DNA of 64,000 nt from Rhinopithecus roxellana (GCF_007565055.1 NC_044557.1:82285019-82349018); one strand, 5' to 3'; positions 22,356 through 34,257 are shown, numbered from the stretch's first letter. Made by a program: numbers and translations. The notes: generated by a model from the sequence alone, not told the origin.

Positions 22356-23940
22356 TGTAATAATAATATGGCTGTTTTCTCCCCACAGGCAACGTGCTCA
22401 CCCAGCACAGAACGATGACCAATTCATAATTACACTCTTACTTCTTGGAACCTAGTAGATGTTCAATATGTAATTGTTGAGTTTACAGAATTATAGTAAT
22501 GGAAGGGCATAAGTTTATCTGTTTCTCCTTTTAGAGAGCTCTCTCTAATTCATCTGATGGTGCAGTCCAGATGGTATATCTCTAGGAATTCATTGTTTCC
22601 ACTATGTTGGGCCAATAAATTATGCCAGCTACCACATGGAGGTGTTCAAGCTTCTGAAAGTATCAACCTCACATGAGCTTAGGAGCTGGCAGACACCTGG
22701 GAATGCTGAGATGTAACAGAATGTCCAATAATGTCAAGTGACCTCAGTGAATGCTTGGGAAGGTGCAAAACATAAATAGAATTCAAAACAGTAAGACAAT
22801 AGTGCAGCAAAAGTGAGGTGACTTTAGGAACTTCAAAATGAGGTTAGTCTCTGAAGATAAAACTGCTAAAATCTATCCCTGAAATATGAGCCATCTATCA
22901 ATGTTGACCACTCAGTTGTTAGAGTTTGAGGAAATGCTCAAATTTTAATCTAAGTAGTTAGGGAACAGCCTCAAGGAAGCACAGATGATACTAGCCTACC
23001 TCAAACTGCATGCACACAGCATCAGCTTGGTACATCAGCGTGAGCTAACTTATCAGAGAAAAACAAATTGATTTTTGGTAACTTGGCCAGAGCTGACACT
23101 TCATCAACTGCATTGACTCTTGTTGGAAGGAAAGGATGTGCAAGCACGACGGGAATGATGGGCATGCCCGGGGATGAAGGGCAGGACATCCTAAAGGGAA
23201 ACAGTGTATCAGCATTTACCAGCCCTGTCTTGACTTTGGATCAGAAAGCAGAAGTATTCCGGTTAATAGAAAAAGTTGACTGTTGAGGGATAAGTGGAGT
23301 TTTCTGTATCATTCTTGCCTAGCTACAATCGCTTTGTGTTAGAACTATCTCCCTTTGCTCTGATCCCTTTACTCAGAAATGTCCTGGCAAATGTACAGAG
23401 GCCTTATTTAATTTCCCATGGAGGGCCACATATGAGGAAGGAATGTGACCCTGAGCATCAAAGTCTAGCTGCTCATCATGGTTATTAAGTAACATTTGTT
23501 AGTCATTCTGAGTAGTCACTTACTGACCTATATTACTCAGGATAGGCCGAAAGTGCTGTTTCAAAAACCCTAAATCTCAATGGCTTGACTCAATAAAAGT
23601 TTAGTGTTTTCCCTCACTTATGGTCATGCATGAGTCTTGGGTGGGAACGAACAAGGAGACCCTAATCCATACGTTCAATGAGGAAACTAGGCCTCTCTTA
23701 TCCTTGACACCATCGTCCCCCAGGTCCTCAGAGATCTCTTATTTCAATTGATGGATTAACAAAGAGCGCAAGAATTTCACATAGAAGATTTATTGGACCA
23801 GTTTGAATGTATACAAAACGCGTATTCACATTCCAATGGTGGGAACTCATTCACATGGTCGCATCTAACTGCAAGGGAAACTGAAAAATACTTTCTGAGC
23901 ACTCAGAAAGGAGAGCATAGAAATTGTCATGCCCTAATAA
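22356..23940. other. Unannotated stretch
   Basis: About 1.6 kb without a secure repeat call. A weak resemblance to an old LTR end occurs near 23525-23700 ('aaatctcaatggcttgactc'). Small open frames at 23068-23286 and 23294-23488 have no family signature. Confidence 0.35.
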
Positions 23941-23944
23941 TCTC

Positions 23945-24162
23945 TGCCTCTTGTACTAAATGTTTTATATTAATTATATTATGTAATCCTTATCACATTC
24001 CTTAAGCGGTGGTAGAATCAGAGTATCATAGTCTTACAGGAGAGGAAACAGAAGTATAGCTGGGATAAGTGATTCGCTGAAGAACAGGGAACTAATTGTA
24101 TCTGAGCCAAAGCAAGGTTAGAACACATCTCTGGAGTTCCTGCTTTTAACCGCTAAGACAAA
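23945..24162 (-). mobile_element. MIR SINE
   Basis: 'attatgtaatccttatcaca', 'ttacaggagaggaaacagaa' and the tRNA-related end 'gcttttaaccgctaagac' are in MIR antisense order. Confidence 0.65.
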
Positions 24163-24384
24163 CAATATTTATTGTGGCAAATTAATATTAAAATATTAGT
24201 TTTCAGATTTATAAGTTTCAGGGCATTTACAAGATGGTGAGTTTGAACTAGAAGACTAGATTCTAGAACACAGTGACCCTCCAAGGCACTTCCTCCTCTG
24301 AGGCCCTGATGAATGTCCAGCCAAGCCCGCAGTACATCCTGTCTGGACAAACTGAAACAAATAAGGATATGAGTTAAGAGTAAA

Positions 24385-24592
24385 TGAGCACTTATCACCA
24401 CGCCAAGCGGAATTCTTCAAATCTTACATGAGTTGAACTTTTTAAATCCCTACCACAACTCAATGAAATAGGTAGTATTACGAAGATATTGCAACACAGA
24501 GAGATTAAGAAACTTGCCCAAGATGACACAGTCAGAAAGACCCAGAGGCAGCATTAGATCCAAGGCAACTTCAGTTCTAGAATACATTCTCT
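24385..24592 (-). mobile_element. MIR SINE
   Basis: 'caacacagagagattaagaa', 'acttgcccaagatgacacag' and a diverged 5' region give a clear antisense MIR. Confidence 0.75.
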
Positions 24593-24864
24593 GGGCTGCT
24601 ATGTTAAAGAAAAGTCCAATAAGGATGACATGAACTCTCTTGGTATACTGTTTTCATCCACGGTGATTCCCATAATCATCCACACAGAATGAAAACTTGA
24701 TGTAACTCATGTATCATCTCCTCTTCTGAGGAGGGCAGGGCACTTCTTCACACAAAAAGGTACACAGGAAATATTTATGAAACTAAAATTATTTGAGTTG
24801 TATTAAATTGAAGGTTGTAACATGGCACCCTTTTTCCCTTCATCTATATCCATAAAATTAAAGA

Positions 24865-24990
24865 TGGCTAAGTATTTTATATAAATTATCTCATTTAATC
24901 CTCATAAAACTCTCCAAGGATATAATTTTACTTCCATTTAAGAGGTCATAAAACCAGGTTTCATCATAAAGAAACAAAGTCTGATAATAT
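24865..24990 (-). mobile_element. MIR-like fragment
   Basis: 'ataaattatctcatttaatc' and 'ctcataaaactctccaagga' match the MIR 3' half; the rest is lost. Confidence 0.5.
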
Positions 24991-25718
24991 CTGACTTACA
25001 TATGAGAATAAACTTCCTGGTAACACTCTTATAACGATTTCTGAACATCTCTCTAAATGATGAGAAATATCCTACTCTGGCATTCCAAGAATACAGGCGG
25101 TTGAAAATTCAGGACTTTGCTTTCACAATTCTCTTTTTTACTTCCAGGGAAGTCATTTCCGTGAAGCACTGGTGTGAACAACAGTCACAAGTGGGAAGAG
25201 CAATGGAACAAGGAGGAGGAGGAATGAAATGGTCCTATAATTTTAGAAAGAGTGTGAAAAAAAGAAGTTAGACTTCTAGGTTCTATTTCTGGCTCTGCTA
25301 CTGTTTTCAAGCCAGCCAGCCATCTTTCTACCTTTTTCTCCATTAATTGCCAAAGGTGGGGAAGAATATAGACTGAGTATAAAGCACCTTGTCATGCTTG
25401 GATGAAAGATCCTGTATTATGACCAGCGTAAAACCAGAATTGATTATATTGTGAAATCCACACTGTGTTGTAATATATTGGTTTCAAGCTTTTCAGGAAT
25501 ACTTTTACTCTGAATTCATAAGGTCAGAGAAGGCAAAACTGCATTTTAAGATGGGAATGCCTAAGATGAATGTAGCACATTGAAAACAGGCAATGGTTTT
25601 GAGCAAAGCTAGCCGCACAACACCTTGTAATGGTAGTGAAGTTTGTGATCCATTATATGCTCTTTTCTTCCTGACTTTTTTCTTCCTCATTAAATAACCC
25701 ACTTCCCTAAGTACCAGT
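24991..25718. other. Unannotated stretch
   Basis: No element recognised. Confidence 0.3.
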
Positions 25719-25719
25719 T

Positions 25720-26957
25720 TGTATGTATTATCTTTATTATTATTTGAATATGTGTAAGGAGCACAAATGTAATTTTATTACATGGATATATTGTGTAGTG
25801 GTGAAGTCTTAGTTTTTAGTATATCCATCACCCAAATAATGTACATTGTACCCCATTAAGTAATCTTTTATCATCCACCCCTACTCACCCCCCAACCTTT
25901 CTGAGTCTCTGATGTCTATCATTCCACACTCTACATCCATGTGTACACGTTATATAGCTCCACTTAAAAGTAAGACTATGTAGTACTTGTCTTTCTGTTT
26001 CTCAATGGTTTTACTTAAGATAATGGCCCCCAGTTCCCTCCATGTTTCTGCAAAAGACATCATTTCATTTTTTATGTCCAAATAGTGTTCTATTGTGTAT
26101 ATATACCACATCCAATCATCCACTGATGGACACTTACATTGATTCCTTATCTTTGCTATTGTGAATAGTGCTGTGGTAAACATATGACAACTGTAGGTAT
26201 CTTTTTGACATAATAATGATTTCTCTTCATTTGGGTATATACCCAGTAGTAAGACTGAAGGATAGAGTGGTAATTCTATTTTTGGTTATTTGAGAAATCT
26301 CCATACTGTTTCCATAAAGGTTGTGCTAATTTACATTCCCAACAACAGTGTGTAAGTGTTCCCTTTTCTCCTCATCCTCCCCAACGTCTGTTATTCTTTG
26401 TCTTTTCAACAATAACCATTCTGACTGCTGTAAGATGATATCCCATTGTGGTTTTAATTTGCATTTATCTGATGATTAGTGATGTTGAGCATTTTTTCAT
26501 ATGCTTGTTGGCCATTTGTATGTTTTCTTTTAAAAGTGTCTATTCATGGTTTTTTTCCCACTTTTTAATGGTATTATTTGGGGTTGTTTTGTTGAGTTGC
26601 TTGAATTCTTTGTAAATTCTGGACATGGACCCCTATCAGATGCATAGTTTGCAAATATCTTTGCCTATTCTATAGGTTATCTATTCACTCTGAAAATTAT
26701 TTATTTTGCTGTCCAGAAGCTTTTTAGTTTAATTAAGTCCCATTTGTTTATATTTGTTTTCGTGGCATTTGCTTTTGAGGTCTTAGTCATTGAATTCTTT
26801 GCCTAGACTAATGTCCAGAAGAGTTTTCCCTAGGTTTTCTTCTAGTATTTTTATAGTTTCAGGTCTTACAATTAAGTTTTTAATCTATCTTGACTTGATT
26901 TTTGTATGTGGTAAGTGATAGGTTATCCCTCTCAAGAATATTGCATATTTGAGGAAA
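25720..26957 (-). mobile_element. L1MA-type LINE, 3' 1.2 kb in antisense
   Basis: Reads as the reverse of an L1 3' end. At the left is the 3' UTR ('tatccatcacccaaataatg'), then the end of ORF2 with 'gggtatatacccagtagtaa', 'ctccatactgtttccataaa' and 'ttgcatttatctgatgatta', ending near 'ttgacttgatttttgtatgt'. It is 5'-truncated, full of stops and frameshifts, and carries no functional ORF2. Confidence 0.88.
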
Positions 26958-28109
26958 AAGAATTCCAAGAAAGAAAGAAACTGTGTGTACAGCATTGTGG
27001 TCCATTAACTATCCTTCTACTTTTATATTCACATAAATACCATCCTGTTGGGGAAGGACGGTGAAGGAGAAGCAGCACTGAAGAATTCTGAGGTCCTTCT
27101 CAATACTGTGAAGTATTCTTAATCAATGTAGGACAGTTGTTGTTGCATTTAAATGATTAGTGCTTTCCCAATAGCCATCCTAAATTACTAGTAATAGCCA
27201 TCCTAAATTGCATAGGTTGTGGTAGTTTTCAGCCTGAGCACTGAAATTTCCGGAGACACACTGCTAAGTTTTTATGGAGAAGAGTGTGATCATGGTGACA
27301 TGCTTAGTGTGGGCATGGGTCCATATGGTCTTGATCCAGGGATGTAGTTTTGACTATAGGCCATTTATTTGCCACAGAGTTCTAAGAATATCAGGTCTCT
27401 CTTCAACTCCTCCTTTCTCCAACTTAAACAAGTGATCCAGGGCCATGTCAATACTGATGTCAATGTCAAGCAGAATTACTTGTGATCCATAAATAAATCT
27501 TTACAATGCCACCAAAGCAGTGTCCTTCAGAAGTAGGAAGATATCTCTTTTTCACAATTTCTGTCATATATTGTCTCATATTTTTCCCAAACAGGAGTTT
27601 CTCCTCAGGTCTCAGTGATGGAAGTGGGTCCTTCAACCTCTGCCAGACCCCTTTCCGTCAGGCATCAGTATGAATTTTTTGGTTTGTGTTCAGATAGTCT
27701 GATGTTCTCCTTATGCCTTTCAACCCTTTTGTCTTTTATGAAAGGAGGCACATCAATCCTTTCTTAGAAGAAGTCCTCTTAATCTGATGTAAAGCACCTC
27801 AGATAAATAGAAGGCTAAAGGCTATTGTCTCTACCACTTCACAGATATGTCCAGGCATCCTGAATTTCTTTTACGCTCACCTGAGACCTCCCTCCTTCAT
27901 CCTAGTCACAAAAGTACAGATGACAGGCTCATACAGCTCAGAATCACAATGTCTTCCCAATCCTATTTCATTAATTTCTAAAGAATTACACTAAAATAAC
28001 AATCTTCAAAAAGTGCCTATGGCTAAGAACCTCTTTTAAAGTAACTTAATGTTTCTTTCTCTCTTTCCTCTACATGCAACAGGTCTCTACTTTTAAAATG
28101 TATATATGT
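26958..28109. other. Unannotated stretch with a 23-bp tandem duplication
   Basis: No repeat family or exon recognised over 1.15 kb. A 17-base AATAGCCATCCTAAATT occurs at 27170-27186 and again at 27193-27209, a 23-base period. Confidence 0.4.
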
Positions 28110-28425
28110 GGCCAGGCGTGGTGGCTCACACCTGTAATTCCAGCACTTTGGGAGGACGAGGCATGTGAATCACGAGGTCAGGAGTTCAAGACCAGCCTGG
28201 CCAATATGATGAAACCCTGTCTTTACTAAAAATACAAAAATTAGCGAGGCACGGTGGCAGGCACCTGTAATCCCAGCTACTCAGGATGCTGAGGCAGGAG
28301 AATCACTTGAAACCAGAAGGTGGAGGTTGCAGTGATGAGCCGAGATCGCACTACTGCACTCCAGCCTGGGCAACAAGAGCAAAACTCCATCTCAAAAAAA
28401 AAAACAAAAAACAAAACAAAACAAA
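28110..28425 (+). mobile_element. AluS (Sc/Sp-like) SINE
   Basis: Full-length Alu with 'tcacgaggtcaggagttcaa' in the left arm and an extra trinucleotide in 'gcagtgatgagccgagatc'. The tail is A-rich with CAAAA units. Flanks at 28100-28109 and 28425-28436 are related but imperfect. Confidence 0.93.
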
Positions 28426-28833
28426 GTATGTATGTGACTGTCTTAACAACTAAACCTCCTCTATTAGGAATCTTACCACTGTGTTACTTCATCTCAAATC
28501 TTTTAATAGTCTCCTGGTGACTTTAAGAAGTATCATGCAGAAAACTTCTGCATTTTCACTCCACTTTGAAACTGGTCATGTCTTGGGAACTGATTCATTC
28601 TACTAATCATATAGCAAAGAGAAAAACATAGTTCTTAGTTTAAAACATGAGCAATTGTGTCACACATTTTGGGTTTTGGTAAATTCATCATTAGAGAGAG
28701 AAAAAAATATCAATGGAGTTTAAACCCTTTGTCTTGTTAAGTCACAAAAAAATTCTTGGGTTAAATAAACCATGCAGTGTCAAGTTCATGCTGTTTCTAT
28801 AATCTCGTTATTTCTGATTCCTCAATAAAAGCA

Positions 28834-28883
28834 GGGTACCAGTTATTCTAATTTCAAAGGGTACCAGTTATTCTAATTTCAAA
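28834..28883 (+). repeat. Perfect 25-bp tandem duplication
   Basis: Two identical adjacent copies, 28834-28858 and 28859-28883, each starting GGGTACCAGTTATTC. Not part of a repeat I recognise. Confidence 0.97.
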
Positions 28884-29280
28884 GTGCCTCCCCACATTCT
28901 CACATGGAAAACCTTGGTTAAGAGATAAAAAGCATACTCTCATTCAGGCACACATGAGGAGATTAGTCATTTTGGTTCATTATTTATAAATAATGCAACA
29001 AGCCCCTGAAATTTTTGTAGGCTTCAAAAGGTTCTGCAAATCGATGTCGACCTTGCATGTTAGAATCATGATTGCCTGTTGTGTCTCTTTGATTATTTAG
29101 GGGAAAAAAGGTATTGAAATATATACTTATGGATTATTTAGGGAATTAGAGTGTAATGAACATGGGTTAACTTTAGTGCTTCAGAGCAGTATGGGAGCTA
29201 CACAGTTACCATCAAAGGCTGGGAGCCTCCTGAAAGCTGGAATGTTGCAAATATATCTCATCACCTTCAAATCCTGACCA
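28884..29280. other. Unannotated stretch
   Basis: No element recognised. AT-rich. Confidence 0.3.
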
Positions 29281-29284
29281 CTTT

Positions 29285-29460
29285 TTTTTACATGTATTAA
29301 TTTAACAAATATTACTGAGTATTTAAAATGTACCATATTCTGCCTACATCTAATGGCAACAACAATAAAAAAAATTTGGTCCTTCCTGCAAAGCTCAAAA
29401 GCTACTAGAGACACTGATTTATAAAGAGATCATAACACTCAAATAATATAAAGGATATGA
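29285..29460 (-). mobile_element. Possible L2 3' end, antisense
   Basis: 'taatttaacaaatattactg' and 'agtatttaaaatgtaccata' resemble the reversed L2 terminus; the remainder is diverged. Confidence 0.4.
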
Positions 29461-29929
29461 AGAATGCAGATACAAAGTGCAATGGGAAGTCACCATATTA
29501 ACAGATTAAAGAGAAAATTCTTAGCATCCTCTTCGTGGATAGTAGTAAGTCATGTGATGGCATCCAATCTCCTGGCCACAAGAGAAACCTTATTTCTCCT
29601 CATGAAATACCAGAAAACAAGCAGAGGAGCTTGTTTTCTTCCAGTAAGGTGGGCATATGACAATGAGTGCTTATGCCCTTGTTTCATCATCTACTGGTTT
29701 ACTCTCTTCCCAGGACAGAGGGAGTAGCAAAGCTAATTGGTCAATTGCCATTCAAGGAGCCTTGTCAAGGTAACCTCTTGCTCCCAGGCAGAAATGGTTC
29801 TTCTTTCTTCCCTGCTTCTTGTTTTAGCATGGGAAACTTTTCCGAAGAAGGCCTTCCCTAATCCCATGGGCTAAAATTGTCTGCTCAATGATGTATAGCT
29901 CTATGAGCTGTATCATAGAGGGTGTTTCA
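29461..29929. other. Unannotated stretch
   Basis: No repeat or exon recognised. Confidence 0.3.
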
Positions 29930-30243
29930 GGTCTTTTAAACTTGATCTTAAAAGCAATAGGAGGCCGGGCGCCGTGGCTCAAGCCTGTAATCCCAGCACT
30001 TTGGGAGGCTGAGACGAGCGGATCACGAGGTCAGGAGTTCGAGACCATCCTGGCTAACACGGTGAAACCCCGTTTCTACTAAAAAATACAAAAAGCTAGC
30101 CGGGTGAGGTGGCTGGCACCTGTAGTCCCAGCTACTCAGGAGGCTGAGGCAGGAGAATAGTGTAAACCCGGGAGGCGGAGCTTGCAGTGAGCTGAGATCC
30201 AGCCACTGTACTCCAGCCCGGGCGACAGAGCGAGACTCCGTCT

Positions 30244-30292
<49 letters not shown>

Positions 30293-30375
30293 AAAGCAAT
30301 AGGAAATCATTGAAGGATATTAAGCAAGGAAGAGACATGATCAGTTCTGTGTTTTCAAAAGTTCACCCTATATGA
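29930..30375 (-). mobile_element. L2 LINE fragment, copy A of a duplicated segment, split by AluY
   Basis: Outside the Alu (29963-30292) and its duplication, this is a short antisense L2 piece with 'agagacatgatcagttctgt'. It pairs with copy B at 31158-31254 with about 7 mismatches in 94 bases. Confidence 0.6.
29951..30304 (+). mobile_element. AluY SINE, Old World monkey type, 12-bp target duplication
   Basis: Near-consensus Alu, body 29963-30292, with a pure A tail of about 47 residues. The target duplication AAAGCAATAGGA is at 29951-29962 and 30293-30304. The right arm has 'gctgagatccagccactgta' and 'ctccagcccgggcgacagag', a pattern I associate with cercopithecid AluY subfamilies. The 95-codon antisense frame with poly-Phe is the tail read backwards. 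Confidence 0.95.
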
Positions 30376-30560
30376 CTAACCACCATATAGAATCTTTCTC
30401 TACCTCCTGTCTCTAAATCTCTCATTTTCTCCCCTTTTCTATTTTTTTTCTCCTCCTCCCTCTCCAACTCTATCTCCATCTCAATCACTATCTTATACCA
30501 GAAACTGGGTGTGTGAATCAGGCCCAGGATTCCAGGTGGATAAGCTTTTCCAAGAAGGTT
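30376..30560. other. Pyrimidine-rich unassigned segment
   Basis: Lies between the L2 piece and the L1. It is strongly pyrimidine-rich from 30395 to 30485. The antisense 113-codon frame at 30363-30704 has a Glu/Arg-rich centre from this bias and is not a gene. Confidence 0.5.
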
Positions 30561-31108
30561 AATCACGAGTCCTGCAGCACTACCATTTGACCCAGAAATC
30601 CCATTACTGGGTATATACCCAAAGAAAGATAAATTGTTCCACCATAAAGACACATATACATGTTCATTGCAGTACTGTTCACAATAACAAAGATATGGAA
30701 TCAACCTAAACGCCCAACAATGGTAGACTGAATTTTTAAAATGTGGTACACATATACCATAGAATACTATGCAGCCATAAAAAAGAAAAAGATTATGTCC
30801 TTTGCAGGAACATGGATGGAACTAGAGGCCATTATCCTTAGCAAACTAACACAGAAACAGAAAACAAAATACTGCATGTAGGAACTCAGAGGGGAACAAG
30901 AGACACTGGGGCCTACTTGAGGGTGGAGGGTAGGAGAAGGGAGAGGATCAAAAAAAATGACTTATGGGTACTAGGCTTAACAACTGGGCGATGAAATAAT
31001 CTTTACATCATCTTCCAAGACATGAGTTTGCCACAAACTTGCACATGTACCCCTGAGCCTAAAATAAAAGTGTTTTGTTTTGTTTTGTCTTTTAAATCAG
31101 GAGTTCTG
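30561..31108 (+). mobile_element. L1 (older L1PA/L1PB-type) 3' end with target duplication
   Basis: A 5'-truncated L1 at about 30575-31094. The ORF2 end reads 'taccatttgacccagaaatc' and 'gaatactatgcagccataaa'; the 3' UTR reads 'ggggcctacttgagggtgga' and ends 'gagcctaaaataaaag'. The tail has become TGTTT units. Flanks AATCACGAGTCCTG (30561-30574) and AATCAGGAGTTCTG (31095-31108) form a 14-bp duplication with two differences. Confidence 0.9.
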
Positions 31109-31629
31109 GATTGTGGGGGATGATCAACTCTTCCTCAGCAATATTAAGTGGGCATTTTGGTCTTTTGAACTCGATCCTAAAAGCAATAGGAAAACATTGA
31201 ACAATATTAAGCAGGGAAGAGACATGATCAGTTCTGTGTTTTCAAAAGTTCACCATAGCTGCCACACAATGAATAGTTTGCTAAGAGACCAGTTCAGAGG
31301 CCTCTGCTGGGCCTTTTGCAGGAGCAATGGATGGAGAAACGAGGATGGATTCAGGATACAGTTTAGAGTCTGAATGCACAGCTCTAAGTAATTGAAGAGT
31401 TGCAGAGGACAAGGGAAAGGAAACTGACAAGGATAATTTCCGAGTTTCTGGCTTGAGCAACTGCATGTATGGAGGTGTCCTTTTTTTGATGGGAAATTCT
31501 GCAGAAGGAGCGCATTCAGGAACCTGGAGGAGGATCAGGAACTCCCTTCTAGACAAGTTGAGATTTAGGAGATATATGCGGAAGCTGCTAGCAGTCCAGT
31601 TGGATATTCGAGTCTGTAGCGTGCGCACG

Positions 31630-31674
<45 letters not shown>

Positions 31675-31800
31675 GAGATGCCTGAGATGAAAATATAAAT
31701 TTCAAATTTGTCAACATATATAGACGATATTTAAAGCCCTGAGTGTGAGGTGATCCCCGAGAGAGAAGAATAAAATGAAAGGAGAGAAGAAAGAGATTGA
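31109..31800 (-). mobile_element. L2 LINE ORF2 fragment (decayed reverse transcriptase), copy B
   Basis: Antisense L2 that spans the reverse transcriptase region. The minus-strand translation near 31600 retains a stretch beginning LQTRISN, as in L2/CR1-type enzymes, followed by LNLS. The catalytic motif region maps near 31710-31735 but is mutated, and a CA microsatellite interrupts the gene. Non-functional. Its 31158-31254 part is duplicated at 29931-30371. Confidence 0.7.
31627..31670 (+). repeat. (CA)n microsatellite inside L2
   Basis: About 22 dinucleotide units, with early GC and TA interruptions near 31625-31636. Likely polymorphic in length. Confidence 0.97.
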
Positions 31801-32884
31801 GAGAATGAGATGTGGTTACTGATATCATTAACTACTGTTAATTGTCACTGGGAAGGGCTTGTCTTTGAGTACACAGAGAATAATGGGCAGATTTACTTTC
31901 CAATAAAATGATAGGATTAGGATGTCAGGAATGTTTTCTGATTTTTTCCAGGCCACCCCAGTAGTTGGCACATCCTCCCCTCTCCCAATCCCAAATTTCA
32001 TCCTCAAAGGTACAACACTATAGGATATAAGAAGCCTTGTTAAGTGAGGGTAGAGGAATACTCTTTCTGATGTGTGTTATTTACTTTTAGGTATTAAGTT
32101 TTCTCCCCCAAGAGTGCCATCTGCGAATTTGTAGTGTTTGTATTCTCACTAGCTCTGTTAGCTCTGTTAACCAAGTGAAATCTCCATGTGAGAAGCCAGA
32201 GGGTAGCTATCAAATCCTACCATTCAGACACTTTATGGAAATGAACTGAGTAGATTACAAAAGGAAGAGCCAAATGCCAAATAGCATCCTCCCCACATCA
32301 GTCCCTAGGTTGACATTTAGGCAACAGCCTCTGAGTCTATGAGGTTTTCTGAGATTGTTCAGAAATCTAGCCAAGGTTACTAAAAACTTCAATTCAAGAG
32401 CCAGTGGGTCTTTGCCACTTACTTAGTGCTTCATGAATACGCACTTTAGCATGTACCCCTTCCTGTTCTTTTTTTTTCTGTTTCCTTTTCTCTGTGATTT
32501 TTATACTTGATGCCCAGCTCACTACGGGTCAAGCACAAGGAAAAGATGTATCAAGTGTGAGAAGAATATGTGACAGCTGATGCCACAGAGCCCCCATCGA
32601 GGGGAAAAAAAACGAATAAAACCAATTTCAATTTTTCCTACAGTGCTTTGAAAATATTACCTCACTTGTAAGCCAAATTTGTGTGTAATGATAGAAAGCA
32701 TTTCATGGCACAGAATTATTATTTAGCTAAATGTGCCAAGTCAATTCACTCAAGGTTACAGTATAACTATCCACTTCTTATTTACTCTTTCCTTTTTATG
32801 TTTAATGACCCCTCTCAAAATGGAAACTGGTAGAAAACTACACCCAATTTTCAGCTGTTCATGGTGCTGATACTCAGGGAGTCT
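31801..32884. other. Unannotated stretch
   Basis: About 1.1 kb with no recognised repeat or exon. It includes a 10-base tandem AGCTCTGTTA pair near 32152. Confidence 0.35.
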
Positions 32885-32887
32885 TCC

Positions 32888-33060
32888 ATGACAGTGGTCC
32901 TAAAATTTTGATAGGTGTAAGAATCACCTGGAGCATTTGTTAAGATAGTTTTCTGCACCCCTTCTGATTCAGCAGGTCAGATGAACTTGCATTTCTAAAA
33001 TGTCCTCAGGTGATGCTGATGCCGCTGGCCCCACAACCATATTTTGAGAACCAATTTGTA
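32888..33060 (+). mobile_element. MER5A (hAT-Charlie) DNA transposon remnant
   Basis: Nearly complete non-autonomous element: 'cagtggtcctaaaattttga', 'agaatcacctggagcatttg', 'caggtgatgctgatgccgct', ending 'attttgagaaccaat'. It encodes no transposase. Confidence 0.85.
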
Positions 33061-33489
33061 CTTGATCTCCCAGAGGTCCCAGTGGAAATGAGTCCCAGTT
33101 GCTTACAGTAGTAACCTACTCAATAACCCACTCTTTCTTAACTTCTTTCCCTTCCCCATGTGATGTTCCTGTTTCCTCTAACCAGTGTTTGCTGGAATTA
33201 TCTCCCTAATAAACTATTTTCACTCAAATCTCAGGCTCAGTGACCATTTCTGAAATTAATTCAAACCAAGATAAAGACAGGGCCGCAGGGCAAATAAGCA
33301 AAAAGGAAAGCAATGTGAAACGTCTCAAAAGGAGGCTGACCTTGCTGCTGTGCAGAGCACTGCTGCAGTCTCAGGGCTCCCGGACGTTTCAGCGGTATGC
33401 TTTCCGCAAGCCTCCCTCCAGACTCAGTCTCAGGCCAGAGCATAAGGTGGACTAAGCCTTGGAATAATGCCGCTTTTTTGGCTGCCTAA
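33061..33489. other. Unannotated stretch
   Basis: No element recognised. Confidence 0.3.
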
Positions 33490-33705
33490 ATGCCCAAGTC
33501 CAAAATCTTGATACAATCTTGGATTTCTCACTCTCCATTTCCCTTTCTCATCCAATTGATCATCACATTTTGCCACTTCAGCCTCTTTACTTCAAAGACA
33601 TTTCTTCATCCACATCCTCTACGACCAGTTCAGACCCTCCTTCATCCTTTTTCCCTTGGCAAACAAGAGTGAAGTGACTAATATCTCTGTCCTTAGTCTG
33701 GTCTC
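33490..33705 (+). mobile_element. L2 LINE ORF2 3' fragment, left part
   Basis: 'atcttggatttctcactctc' and later pyrimidine-rich text match the L2 coding region downstream of the catalytic motif. It is split by an AluS and resumes at 34002. The 60-codon frame here is a remnant. Confidence 0.6.
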
Positions 33706-34001
33706 TTTCTTTTTTGAGACAGAGTCTCGCTCACTCTGTCGCCCAGGCTGGAGTGCAGTGGCGCAGTCTTCACTCACTGCAACCTCCGCCTCCCGGGCTC
33801 AAGTGGTTCTCCTGTCTCGGCCTTCTGAGTAGCTGGGACTACAGGCATGTGCCATCATGCCCAGCTATTTCTTGTATTTTTAGTAGAGATGGGGTTTCAC
33901 CATGTTGGCCAGGCTGGTCTCGAACTCCTTACCTCAGGTGATCCGCCCACCCTGGCCTCCCAAAGTGCTGAGATTACAGGCATGAGCCATCGTTCCCAGC
34001 C
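33706..34001 (-). mobile_element. AluSx-type SINE inserted in L2
   Basis: Full-length antisense Alu from a short T tail through 'gagacagagtctcgctcact' to 'atgagccatcgttcccagcc'. It accounts for the two sense open frames at 33714-34053. Confidence 0.94.
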
Positions 34002-34256
34002 CCCTCTTCTTTACATCCATAATACTGATGCTAGTATAAACTTTCTAGAATGAAAATATGACCAGTCCCTGAAAACCTTCTGGTGGTTCCTCGGATAAAG
34101 GCCAAGATCAAAGAAGGCCATCTATAACCAAATCCCTGCTTAGTTCTCCAGTCTAATCTCTCATTTCTGCCAAGCATACACTCTACATTTAAGTCACGTC
34201 AATTTACTTCCATTTCCATGTACAGATGCTCTCTTTCACCTCCATGCTTCTGCTGA
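34002..34256 (+). mobile_element. L2 LINE 3' fragment, right part
   Basis: 'aaaaccttctggtggttcct' then 'ataaaggccaagatcaaaga' is the L2 segment that follows the part ending at 33705. Confidence 0.65.
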
Positions 34257-34257
34257 C

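Noticed and set aside
22037..22408. 123-codon antisense open frame
   Set aside because: Alu read in reverse.
27588..27620. Acceptor-like 'tttttcccaaacag' before an open stretch
   Set aside because: No matching donor, no coding frame of note and no recognised exon; such sites are common by chance.
30023..30310. 95-codon antisense frame with a poly-Phe run
   Set aside because: AluY and its A tail translated backwards.
31281..31670. 129-codon antisense frame as a live reverse transcriptase
   Set aside because: It begins in CA-repeat translation, is interrupted, and lacks an intact catalytic region.
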